DNA of 46,496 nucleotides from Reyranella soli (GTDB lineage: Bacteria; Pseudomonadota; Alphaproteobacteria; Reyranellales; Reyranellaceae). Numbering within the stretch: the stretch's first letter is position 1; each line of letters opens with the position of its first letter. The notes under the pieces were generated by a model. That model was not told the DNA's origin. It made no database searches and saw only the letters and a program-made list of their open reading frames with translations. Positions 1 to 7,960 of this stretch are shown in pieces. The stretch is from NCBI RefSeq assembly GCF_007992495.1, contig NZ_BKAJ01000114.1:1-46496 (forward strand), in the 5' to 3' direction. The position numbers were made by a program, and so were the translations under genes.

Positions 1-2
1 TA

Positions 3-290
3 CTAGTACGGCGTCGCCCAGCGGGTCTCGGGTGTCGCATCGATGCGGCGGTGCCGCGCCTTGATCGTGTCGACCGGCACGGCGCTGACGAAGGCGTAGA
101 AGGGTCCTGTTGCGGATCACATCGACCAGCCGCTCGCCAACCAGCTTTGGGTCGATGCCGGTCCGCGCCAGACGCTCCGCCATGACCGCGTCCGCGGTCG
201 GACGCAGCTGCTGCGCCGCCTTGAGGATGGTCGCTTTCGTCCGCAACGTCGGCCACAAGGGCCCTCTTTCTCGGTCTCGGCGCACTTGGG
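3..290 (-). pseudogene. Degraded ORF, family X copy 1 (unrecognised)
   Basis: Read on the minus strand in two frames, this stretch encodes a protein end also found at 19670-19880. One frame carries AERLARTGIDPKLVGERLVD. A second frame continues with FYAFVSAVPVDTIKARHRR and ends TRWATPY before a TAG at 3-5. A frameshift near position 105-115 separates the two parts, so the gene is broken. I do not recognise the family and give it no function. Its upstream part reads PTLRTKATILKAAQQLRPTADAV. It lies downstream of the minus-strand catabolic operon and is probably unrelated to it. Confidence 0.45.
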
Positions 291-317
291 TGCTCCTTTA
301 GAGAGTGAAGCCATGCC

Positions 318-1292
318 TCAGTCTCTCAGCAGGCCGGCCTCGATCAGGATTGCCCGGCACTCCTCTACGTCCGTCGCGTCAGGATTGCTGAGCGGCGGCC
401 GCACGCCGCCCGTCTTCATGCCGAGCAGTCCGGCAATCGTCTTAAACAGCGCCACATTGTGGAAGCCACGCGAGAAGTAGCGGCTCTGCAAACGCTCAGC
501 GATCGCCACGATCTTGCGATTGTGGCGTGCCGCCTCGGCAAAGTCTCGCCGGAGGGCGGCCTCCAGAAAGGTGCCGCAATACGGCCTGGCCTCGGTCTGA
601 CACAGCACCGGCCGCGACGAACCGATCATGAATTTCGAAGCCCGATCGGGGAACGCCATCAGGCCGTAAAGGAAATACTCTTCCAGCGAGGTCGAGACAG
701 CGATGCGGTCGCCGACACGCTCCAGCATCGCCGCAAAGCTCGCGAAGTTGAGCGTCGTGTCCTGCACGCCACAGAGCTGCGGCAGGTGCAACAGCCCCTC
801 GACCTGGTCAGGCGCCAGATGGTAGCCCAACTCAGCGAGCGTCGTGCAGTAGACGACCATGCCGATGTCGACAGCATCGGCGACCTGCTCATAGAAGCCG
901 CGTACACCGGCCGGAGTGCGCGGCCCGTAGTACGGCGGCCACACCATGGCGAGGTCGGCGCCGGCACGTTCGGCGTGGCGCGCGAAGGCGATCACGTTGC
1001 GTGCAGACGGATCGGAGCAGCCGACGACCACCGGCACGCGGCCAGCCACCGTCTCGAGCACGATGTCGACCAGTCGGCGGCGCTCGTCGTGCGTGAAGGT
1101 CCAGAACTCCTGGTGGATCGAGTTCACCGACAGGCCGCCGACGCCCGGGCGGCGCAGTGTCGCTTCGACATTGTGGCGCAGCCCCGCTTCGTCGATCTCG
1201 CCCGCGCTTTCGAATGGCGTGTACAGCACCGTCATGTAGCCACGCAGGTTGGCGCGCACCCACGTCCGGGCCTCTCCCCTTCCGTAACGCAT
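318..1292 (-). CDS. Dihydrodipicolinate synthase (DapA) family aldolase/lyase, Schiff-base lysine replaced by Gln
   Basis: A 324-residue TIM-barrel protein of the DapA/N-acetylneuraminate lyase family. These are normally class I aldolases or dehydratases acting on 2-oxo acids through a lysine Schiff base. I chose the ATG at 1292 because it lies 4 bp after the stop of the preceding hydantoinase B gene and gives the normal family N-terminus (GYMTVLYTPF). The family tyrosine is present (VVYCTT, Y148). Where members have GIKD/GVKE, this protein reads GVQDTT, with Gln at residue 177 (codon CAG on the minus strand at 762-764). It therefore may not form the usual imine, and could be a hydratase-like, binding or altered enzyme. 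It is the last gene of a six-gene operon. Lysine biosynthesis is an unlikely role given the context and the missing lysine. Confidence 0.85.
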   Translation of the reverse strand: MRYGRGEARTWVRANLRGYMTVLYTPFESAGEIDEAGLRHNVEATLRRPGVGGLSVNSIHQEFWTFTHDERRRLVDIVLETVAGRVPVVVGCSDPSARNVIAFARHAERAGADLAMVWPPYYGPRTPAGVRGFYEQVADAVDIGMVVYCTTLAELGYHLAPDQVEGLLHLPQLCGVQDTTLNFASFAAMLERVGDRIAVSTSLEEYFLYGLMAFPDRASKFMIGSSRPVLCQTEARPYCGTFLEAALRRDFAEAARHNRKIVAIAERLQSRYFSRGFHNVALFKTIAGLLGMKTGGVRPPLSNPDATDVEECRAILIEAGLLRD

Positions 1293-1296
1293 GGCG

Positions 1297-2997
1297 TCAG
1301 CCGGCCGTGACCCGCTCGCCGCGCCGCGCCGCGACATCGACCCGCACGCCGTAGATGCGCTCGGCCTCGCTGGCATCGACCAAGCCGCCGCAGACATCCT
1401 CGACGATGTGGCCCACGTCGCGCTCCGCCGGATCGCCGAAGCCGCCGCCCCCCGGCACCGTCAGCACCAGGCAATCGTCGCCGCGCAATTCTATCTGCGT
1501 GCCCAGCACGACGCGCTTGCCGTTCACCTCGGCGATCGGCTCGGGTACCTCGGCGCCGCCTTCGAGACCGAAGATCGGCACGCCGAAACGGCCGCCGCGG
1601 ACGCCGGCGAGCACCGGTCCGTCAAGGGCCGCATCGGTCGGGATGCGGATAGCGATGCGCTGGCCGAAGCCACCGCGATGGCGTCCGGCGCCAGCCGAGT
1701 TGGGAGCGAACGACTTGTGCTCAAACACGATCGGCGCCTCGCTTTCGATAACCTCAACCGGGATGCTGGCGACGTTGGCCGGATAGGAGATGCAGGAGAT
1801 GCCGTCCTGGCCGCCGCGCGCGCCCAGGCCGCCGTTGAAGGTCACAACGGCGTAGAACGTGCGGCCGTCCTTGTAGCGGCCCGTGAAGTTGCCATACCAC
1901 AACGGCGTCGAGCCGCTGCCCGCGATCAGCCGGTCGGGCACGGCCTGCGCCAGGCAGCGCATGATCAGTTCGGGCAGCATGTGGGCGATCACCGTGCGGC
2001 CCCAGGTCGCCGCCGGGAAGGTCGCGTTGAGCACCGAGCCCGCCGGCGCGTCGATCTCGATCGGCCGCAGGCAGCCTTCGTTGTTGGGAACCGACGGATC
2101 GAGCAGGCACTTCAACGGATAGACCGAATAGGAACGCGTCATGTTCAGCGTGACGTTGATGGCGCGCGGGATCTGGCCGGAAGTGCCGGTGTAGCTCAGC
2201 CGGATGGAGCCGTCGCGGATGGTGGCCTTGAGCTTCAGCGTCACCTCGCCGGTGTAACCGGCCACGCCGTTCAGCGTCATGCCGCTCTCGAACTCGCCCT
2301 CCGGCAGGGCACGGATGGCGCGCCGCATGCTGGCTTCGGAGCGCTCGACGATCTCGTCACCGAGCGGCTCGAGCGAGGCCAACCCCCCGGTGTCCATGAT
2401 CTCGACCAACCGGACCGCCGCGGCGTGGCTCGCCGCGACCTGCGCGCGGATGTCGCCGATCACCTTGTCGGGGTCGCGTACGTTGGCGCGCACGAACTCG
2501 AACACAGCCGTCTCCGGCTCGCCGCCGCGCACCAGGCGCAGGATCGGGATCTTCAGCCCCTCCTCGTAGACGTCGCGGCTCTCCAAGGTTGCGAGCCGGC
2601 CCCCAACATTGAGATGATGCACGACGACCAGCACGTAGCCCACCAGCTCGTCCTTGCGAAAGACGGGCCGTGCAACCGTGATGTCGATCAGGTGGCCGGA
2701 AGCCAGCCAGGGATCATTGGTGACGAACACGTCGCCCGGCCGAGCCGCCTTGAACTCGGGGTGGCCAAGGAAGTTGGGAATGGTGAAGGGCAGGATGCCG
2801 AGCAGGCCCGGCGTCGAATGCGTCGACTGCGCCAGCATACGGCCATTGCGGTCGAACACCGCGCAGGCGTAGTCGTGGAAATCGCGGATCACGCTGGAGA
2901 ACGAGGTGCGCACCAGCGTGGTCGCCGCTTCGTCCACCGCTGTGACCAGACGGCGCCACAGCAGCTCGATTTCCAGGGCATTGAGCGAGCTCGTCAT
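1297..2997 (-). CDS. hyuB: Hydantoinase B / 5-oxoprolinase family protein, subunit B
   Basis: A 566-residue protein of the HyuB/oxoprolinase-B family, the partner of the ATP-dependent subunit A encoded just upstream. Together such pairs open cyclic amides (hydantoins, 5-oxoproline) or carboxylate ketones at the cost of ATP. It starts NALEIELLWRRLVTAVDEAA, contains VTNDPWLASGHLIDITV and ends with the glycine-rich PGGGGFGDPAERD typical of the family. I chose the ATG at 2997 because AAGGAG lies 6 nt upstream. An ATG at 3024 would overlap hyuA and has no better ribosome site. The gap to hyuA is 16 bp. Real substrates vary widely in this family, so none can be assigned. Confidence 0.93.
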   Translation of the reverse strand: MTSSLNALEIELLWRRLVTAVDEAATTLVRTSFSSVIRDFHDYACAVFDRNGRMLAQSTHSTPGLLGILPFTIPNFLGHPEFKAARPGDVFVTNDPWLASGHLIDITVARPVFRKDELVGYVLVVVHHLNVGGRLATLESRDVYEEGLKIPILRLVRGGEPETAVFEFVRANVRDPDKVIGDIRAQVAASHAAAVRLVEIMDTGGLASLEPLGDEIVERSEASMRRAIRALPEGEFESGMTLNGVAGYTGEVTLKLKATIRDGSIRLSYTGTSGQIPRAINVTLNMTRSYSVYPLKCLLDPSVPNNEGCLRPIEIDAPAGSVLNATFPAATWGRTVIAHMLPELIMRCLAQAVPDRLIAGSGSTPLWYGNFTGRYKDGRTFYAVVTFNGGLGARGGQDGISCISYPANVASIPVEVIESEAPIVFEHKSFAPNSAGAGRHRGGFGQRIAIRIPTDAALDGPVLAGVRGGRFGVPIFGLEGGAEVPEPIAEVNGKRVVLGTQIELRGDDCLVLTVPGGGGFGDPAERDVGHIVEDVCGGLVDASEAERIYGVRVDVAARRGERVTAG

Positions 2998-3013
2998 CGC
3001 GGACTCCTTGGAC

Positions 3014-5089
3014 TTAGGCGACATCGACTACCAGCATGCCGTACTCGTTGACCGAGAAGCCGCCGGCCGGGCCGATCAGGGTGGTGGTCTCGCGCTCCTC
3101 GACGAAGGCCGCGCCCTTGTAGACATGGCCGGCGCCCAGGCGATAGCGGTCGAACACGGGGCAGTCATGCATCCCGTCCTTGCCGAAATACGCCCGGCGG
3201 CTGCCCTTGCGCGCCTCCAGGACGTCGCTCTTGGCCGGCGGCACGAGCTGCGGCTCGAAGCGGTGCTCGGGCTGCAGCCTCGCCACGACCCGCACATTCA
3301 CCAGCTCGATCTCGACGTCGGTGTAGACGCGGCCGTACTGCTGGCGATAGTGCGTCTCGAACTGCTCGACCAGCGACGACCGCTCCGGTTTCGGCGGGGC
3401 GCTGCCGGTCGGCAGCGCGATGCGGACATTGTAGCCCTGGCCGCGGTAGCGCATCTCGACCACGGTGGCGAACTCGACATTGCCCGCCGGGGCATTGAGC
3501 AGGGTGCGCGCCTCCGTGCCGAGTTCCTCTAGCACGCGCGCCAGCCCGTCCATGTCGAGCGTGGCGACAGCGGCCTTGACTGTGCGCGCCCGCTCGATCG
3601 CCAGATCCTCGACCAGCATGCCGAGCGCCGACATCACGCCCGCCGCCGGCGGCACGATGAGGCGCTTGATGCCGAGCTTGCGGGCCAGTCCGTAGGCATG
3701 GACAGGTCCCGCGCCGCCGTAAGCGATCATGGTCAGCGCACCGACGTCCTCGCCACGCTCGGCCAGATGCAGGCGTGCCGCCGAGGCCATGTCCTCGTTG
3801 GCGATCTCGTGGATGCCATGCGCGGCGTCGACCGTCTTCATGCCGGCCAGGCGGTCGGCGACGCCGCTCTTCACGGCAGCCTCTGCCTTGTCGGTGTGCA
3901 GCTTCATGCTGCCGCCGAGGAAATAGTCCGGGTCGAGATAGCCGAGGACCAGGTCTGCGTCGGTGACCGTGGGCTCCGTGCCGCCGCGACCGTAGCTCGC
4001 CGGGCCGGGCATGGCGCCGGCGCTGTGCGGCCCCACCTTCACCAGGCCGAGATGGTCGATGCGCGCGATGCTGCCGCCGCCGGTGCCGATCTCCAGCAGG
4101 TCGAACACCGGCACGCTGATGGCAAAGCCCGAGCCGCGCTTGAAGCGGTAGACGCGGGCGGCCTCGTATTCGTCGGTCACCAGCGCCTCGCCGCGCGCGA
4201 TGGTGCAGAGCTTGGCCGTAGTGCCGCCCATGTCGAAGCACAGGAGGTCGCGGATGCCCAGGAGGTCACCCCACCAGCGCGCCGCGGCGACGCCGCCGGC
4301 CGGCCCGGATTCCAGGATCTTGATCGGAAACTCCTGGGCCACGCCGGTGGCGACCACGCCACCGCCCGACTGCATGACATAGAAATCGCCGCCGAAGCCA
4401 CGCTCGGCCAGGCCGTCGGTGATGCGCTGCAGGTACTTGGCCACCACCGGCTTCACATAGGCGTTGGCCGTCGTCGTGCTGGTCCGCTCGTACTCCTTGA
4501 TCTGCGGCAGCACGTCGCTCGACAGCGACACCGCGAGTTCCGGCGCATGCTCCGCCAGCACCCGCGCGACGGCGCGTTCGTTCGTCGCGTTGGCATAGGC
4601 GTGCAGGAAGCACACTGCCACCGAGCGCACGCCGGCGGCGCGCAGCATGGCGGCGATGGCCTGGATCTCCGACGGGTCGGGCGCCGTCTGTACGCGGCCG
4701 TCGACCAGCGTGCGTTCGGCCACCTCGAAGCGCAGGGCACGCGGCACCAGCGGCTTGGGATAGTCGATCTGCAGGTCGTAGACGTCGTAGCGCAACTCGT
4801 TGCGCATCTCGATGACGTCACGGAAACCCACCGTCGTGAGCAGCGCGGTCTTCACACCCTTCTGCTCGATCAGAGCGTTGATCACGAGCGTCGTGCCGTG
4901 CACCAGCTTGGCGGCGTCCGGCAGCAGGGTGCCCGTCTGCTCGGCCAGCAGCGCCAGCCCCTCGAAGATCCCCTCCGACGGATCGTGCGGCGTGGTCAGA
5001 GTCTTCTCCAGCCGCAGCGAGCGCGTGCGGTCGTCGATGACGACGAAGTCCGTGAAAGTGCCGCCGATATCGGTGCCGATGCGAAACAT
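3014..5089 (-). CDS. hyuA: Hydantoinase A / 5-oxoprolinase family protein, ATP-dependent subunit A
   Basis: A 691-residue protein of the normal length for HyuA/oxoprolinase A. The N-terminus RIGTDIGGTFTDFVVID is the actin-like ATPase phosphate loop of the family. ESGPAGGV (260-267) and FDMGGTTAK (285-293) are the second set of conserved nucleotide-binding motifs, and a typical C-terminal domain follows (EMRYRGQGYNV). It should phosphorylate or activate the substrate for ring opening together with HyuB. It begins 6 bp after the IclR-TAXI gene and is followed by hyuB, so the three are very likely co-transcribed. It could equally be an acetone-carboxylase-like or N-methylhydantoinase subunit; sequence alone does not settle the substrate. 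Confidence 0.93.
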   Translation of the reverse strand: MFRIGTDIGGTFTDFVVIDDRTRSLRLEKTLTTPHDPSEGIFEGLALLAEQTGTLLPDAAKLVHGTTLVINALIEQKGVKTALLTTVGFRDVIEMRNELRYDVYDLQIDYPKPLVPRALRFEVAERTLVDGRVQTAPDPSEIQAIAAMLRAAGVRSVAVCFLHAYANATNERAVARVLAEHAPELAVSLSSDVLPQIKEYERTSTTTANAYVKPVVAKYLQRITDGLAERGFGGDFYVMQSGGGVVATGVAQEFPIKILESGPAGGVAAARWWGDLLGIRDLLCFDMGGTTAKLCTIARGEALVTDEYEAARVYRFKRGSGFAISVPVFDLLEIGTGGGSIARIDHLGLVKVGPHSAGAMPGPASYGRGGTEPTVTDADLVLGYLDPDYFLGGSMKLHTDKAEAAVKSGVADRLAGMKTVDAAHGIHEIANEDMASAARLHLAERGEDVGALTMIAYGGAGPVHAYGLARKLGIKRLIVPPAAGVMSALGMLVEDLAIERARTVKAAVATLDMDGLARVLEELGTEARTLLNAPAGNVEFATVVEMRYRGQGYNVRIALPTGSAPPKPERSSLVEQFETHYRQQYGRVYTDVEIELVNVRVVARLQPEHRFEPQLVPPAKSDVLEARKGSRRAYFGKDGMHDCPVFDRYRLGAGHVYKGAAFVEERETTTLIGPAGGFSVNEYGMLVVDVA

Positions 5090-5095
5090 GCCTGA

Positions 5096-6826
5096 CTATC
5101 TCTCCCCGGCCTTGGCGCGTGAGCCTGCGTGGCGTGGCAAGCTGCGCTCGCCGCGATTGGAATTGGAGGCCGCCGCCACCCCCATCTCCTCGAAGAAGCG
5201 GGCCGCGCCGGCGTGCAGCGGCGCCGTCAGCCCGTCGATGGCGAACTGGGCGTCGACGCGCCCGTAGGCTGGCGACGCGGTCTGCATCAGCTCGGCGCGA
5301 TGATGATAAAGCGATCGCGCGACGGCATAGACCTCGTCGTCCGGCGTGTCGGCGCGGCAGGCAAGCACCGTCGGCACGGCCAGCGTCCTGCCGTCTTCGC
5401 CGAGCCAGCGCGGATATCGGGCATGAGGGACGCGGCCGCTGCGGTAGCCTGGATTGCCCTCAGTCAGGCGGTCCATGGTCGCCGGGTCAAGGAAGCCCAG
5501 CGCCGTGCCGGGCGTCGCGGCAAGCTCCCGCACCAGGGCGTTCGACGGATTGCTAAGCCAGAAGAGCACGTCGACGTTGCCGGCCATGAACTGCCGCCGC
5601 CCTTCGGGATAATCGAAGTGCAGCGTCTCGCCGCCCCGCCGCCGGCTAGCATTCTTCGGCAGGACGCCGAGAAGCTGGTCGAAGAGCTGCGCCGCCGAGA
5701 AGCCCCGTTCCCCGGGCGAGACGCGCAGACGCGCCAAGGCCTCCGGAACGTCCCTCGCGGCATCTTCGCGGATGATGATGAAGAGCTGCAGATCGGCCAG
5801 GTTCATCACCGCCCGCAGGCCATCGTGCCGGCGCTGGAACGGCGCCCTGCCTTCGCGCGCATCGTACAGGCTGGATGCCGTGGTCAGCGCGTAGGCGCCC
5901 AGACCGCGATCCAGATCCTCGAGGTTCTGCCCGCCGCCGCCCGAGGCCGGCGTCACCATCAGCCCCGGCGCGTCGCGGCTCAGGAGCTCGCTGATCAAGG
6001 TCACCGCGTCGCGCCAGCTTCCGACGCTCGAGCCGCCAAGGATCTTGGCGCCCAGCCGCTGCGACAGCCGCGAGGCGGCACTGCGGACCTGCTCGCCCAG
6101 GATGGCGTCGCGGCCCACGCCCAGCCGGCTGAGCGGGACGACCAAGCCGACGCTGCCCACCGGATGACCAGAGGAATCGCGCACCGCCGCCGCGACGGTC
6201 GCCATGCCGGCCTCCGTCGAACGCACCAGCGCAACGCCCGTCCGTTCCGCCTCGCCGAGCGCGCCGTGCAACGTCACAACCCCGCGTTCGCCGGTCGCGG
6301 CCAGTGCCGCCATCCGCTCTTCGCCGCGCAGGCTCGCCAGGACGGCGACGCCGAAAGCGCTCTCGCCCAGGGTCTCGCGCGTACCGATGGCGGAGCCCTG
6401 CCGGGCCGCCGGGGTCGTCTCCTGCTCGGCGATATAGGCGACACGCCAGCTCTCCGGATCGAAGGTCGCGAGCCGGCAGCCTTCGCCGCTGTAGTCAGCA
6501 AGCTGCCGCAGCAACGGCAGCGCCGCGTGACGCAGGCCGTCGCGATGGAGCACCGCGGCTGACAGCCGCACGAACTCCGGCCCGGCGCTGTACTTCTGCC
6601 GCGTCCGGTCATAGCGCACGAAACCGTCGGCGCGCAGGCTCGCCAGCACGCGATGCATGGTGCTGGGAGGCTCGCCCAACGCCGCCGCCAGCTCGCGCAC
6701 GCCCCACTGCTCCTGGCCGTCGACGAACGCCTTCAGCGTCGCCAGCGCCTTGGCGACCGACGCGACGGGGGACTCCGCGTTGCGGCGGCTGCCGGCGGCG
6801 CTCAGCGACTTTCTTTTTCGAGCCAT
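5096..6826 (-). CDS. IclR-type regulator fused to a TAXI-family solute-binding domain
   Basis: A 576-residue protein about twice the length of an ordinary IclR regulator (about 250). Residues about 20-85 form an IclR winged helix (SVAKALATLKAFV, WGVRELAAALGEPPSTMHRVLASL), and about 90-258 fit the IclR effector domain. From about 265 to 550 it matches TAXI-type TRAP substrate receptors: GGGGQNLEDLDRGLGAYALT, FMAGNVDVLFWLSNPSNALVREL, LAVPTVLACRADTPDDEVY and the closing APLHAGAARFFEEMG. No signal peptide precedes the TAXI part, so this domain should sit in the cytoplasm as a ligand sensor. The start at 6826 has GAGGGG upstream and overlaps the previous gene by 25 bp. It likely controls its own operon. 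I saw no stop or frameshift at the junction, so the fusion looks real. Confidence 0.88.
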   Translation of the reverse strand: MARKRKSLSAAGSRRNAESPVASVAKALATLKAFVDGQEQWGVRELAAALGEPPSTMHRVLASLRADGFVRYDRTRQKYSAGPEFVRLSAAVLHRDGLRHAALPLLRQLADYSGEGCRLATFDPESWRVAYIAEQETTPAARQGSAIGTRETLGESAFGVAVLASLRGEERMAALAATGERGVVTLHGALGEAERTGVALVRSTEAGMATVAAAVRDSSGHPVGSVGLVVPLSRLGVGRDAILGEQVRSAASRLSQRLGAKILGGSSVGSWRDAVTLISELLSRDAPGLMVTPASGGGGQNLEDLDRGLGAYALTTASSLYDAREGRAPFQRRHDGLRAVMNLADLQLFIIIREDAARDVPEALARLRVSPGERGFSAAQLFDQLLGVLPKNASRRRGGETLHFDYPEGRRQFMAGNVDVLFWLSNPSNALVRELAATPGTALGFLDPATMDRLTEGNPGYRSGRVPHARYPRWLGEDGRTLAVPTVLACRADTPDDEVYAVARSLYHHRAELMQTASPAYGRVDAQFAIDGLTAPLHAGAARFFEEMGVAAASNSNRGERSLPRHAGSRAKAGER

Positions 6827-7935
6827 AGCCCCCTCGCCTGAAGGTAGCTGAGGCAGCGCTCGACCTGTTCATCGCTAAACTGCTCGGGGCCGCAAATTCC
6901 CTTCTCGGCGAACTCGCCATGGGCGACAAGCTGGGCAGCGAAGGCCGTCGGCAGCGCGGTCATGCGGCCCTGCGGTGCGGCGTCCCAACCCGGCTTGTGG
7001 CCCATCGTCATCTCCAGGCTGCGCGTGCCGTCGCTGACGCGCACGCGCATGATGTAGAGCGCCTGCAGGCCGGCCGGCTTGGGCTTGCCGTCGCCCATCA
7101 GCGCCTGGCGCAGGATCGGCTGGAAGTTCTCCTGGCGCCCGTTCACCGTCACCTCGAGGTCGGGATTGAGCAGGCCGAACTGTGACAGCGCCCGCATCAG
7201 CGCCATGATGTCCTTGTGATAGGTGCCGCGCACGACGACACGTCGTGCGTTGGGCACGTAGCGCGGCACCGTCAGCGGCTCGGAGTGCGGCGTGTAGGGC
7301 AGTACGATCTCCTCGTCGAGCCCCTTGAAGCGCGTATGGATGACACCGCTGAACGGCGGGTGCAGCGTGACCTCGCCGTTCTCGTAGACCGCGACGCGCA
7401 CGGGATCCCGGAACTGGCGCAGCGCCGTCTCGAGGAGTCCTTCCGTGGGATTGATCGACCGATGCGTGACGTACTCGCAGTCAATGTCGACCGGTCCGGA
7501 GAACTGGCGCGCGCCGTAGCCCGCCAGCATGTTGGTGAGGCCGGGACTGACGCCCTCGCCGATCAGCGCGGCGATGCCGGCCGCCTTGGCCGCGTCGTGC
7601 CGCTCCAGCCGCTCGGCCATCAGCAGCGTGCCATGCACGTCGATGTAGGGCACCTTGGCCGCGATCGCCGCGTCCAGGATCTCCAGGCAGCGCGCGCCGA
7701 ACGTGCAATTGATCACCACAGCAGCACCAGCCAGCAGCGGCACGAGGGTCGCGGGATCGGTCGCCTCGGCTCGCTTGGTGGCGACCCGGCCGCCCTTGGC
7801 GTCGAGCGCCGCGGCTGCCTTCAGTGCGCCGTCCTCGGAGTCCACGGCCAGGAAGCGGGACTTGGGGTCGGCGTCCAGCACGTCGCGAATCAGCGCCCGC
7901 CCGATGCTGCCGGCACCGATCAACACATAAAGCAT
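6802..7935 (-). CDS. Saccharopine dehydrogenase-like NAD(P)-binding oxidoreductase
   Basis: A 377-residue protein beginning MLYVLIGAGSIGRALI, a Rossmann GxGxxG motif, followed by the saccharopine-dehydrogenase-like pattern VVINCTFGARCLEILDAAIAAKVPYIDVHG and ALIGEGVSPGLTNMLAGYGA. Members of this superfamily reduce or oxidise imines formed between amino acids and keto acids, or act on related carbonyls. The start ATG at 7935 is preceded by GAGAGGA. The 3' end overlaps the IclR-TAXI start by 25 bp and the gap to the upstream MmgE/PrpD gene is 25 bp, placing it in the same operon. Its exact reaction is not determined; with HyuAB and a DapA-like protein nearby, a role in catabolism of an amino-acid-like compound is an inference. 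Confidence 0.85.
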   Translation of the reverse strand: MLYVLIGAGSIGRALIRDVLDADPKSRFLAVDSEDGALKAAAALDAKGGRVATKRAEATDPATLVPLLAGAAVVINCTFGARCLEILDAAIAAKVPYIDVHGTLLMAERLERHDAAKAAGIAALIGEGVSPGLTNMLAGYGARQFSGPVDIDCEYVTHRSINPTEGLLETALRQFRDPVRVAVYENGEVTLHPPFSGVIHTRFKGLDEEIVLPYTPHSEPLTVPRYVPNARRVVVRGTYHKDIMALMRALSQFGLLNPDLEVTVNGRQENFQPILRQALMGDGKPKPAGLQALYIMRVRVSDGTRSLEMTMGHKPGWDAAPQGRMTALPTAFAAQLVAHGEFAEKGICGPEQFSDEQVERCLSYLQARGLWLEKESR

Positions 7936-7960
7936 CTCGTATCCTCTCTATATCTGGCCG

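Noticed and set aside
1291..3051. 586-residue plus-strand open frame opposite hyuB
   Set aside because: Arginine/alanine/histidine-rich shadow of the hydantoinase B gene, a GC-rich antisense artefact with no family features.
3698..5095. 465-residue plus-strand open frame opposite hyuA
   Set aside because: The minus strand encodes a full-length, motif-complete HyuA; the antisense product has no recognisable domain.
5129..6562. 477-residue plus-strand open frame opposite the IclR-TAXI gene
   Set aside because: Antisense shadow; composition typical of GC-rich reverse frames.
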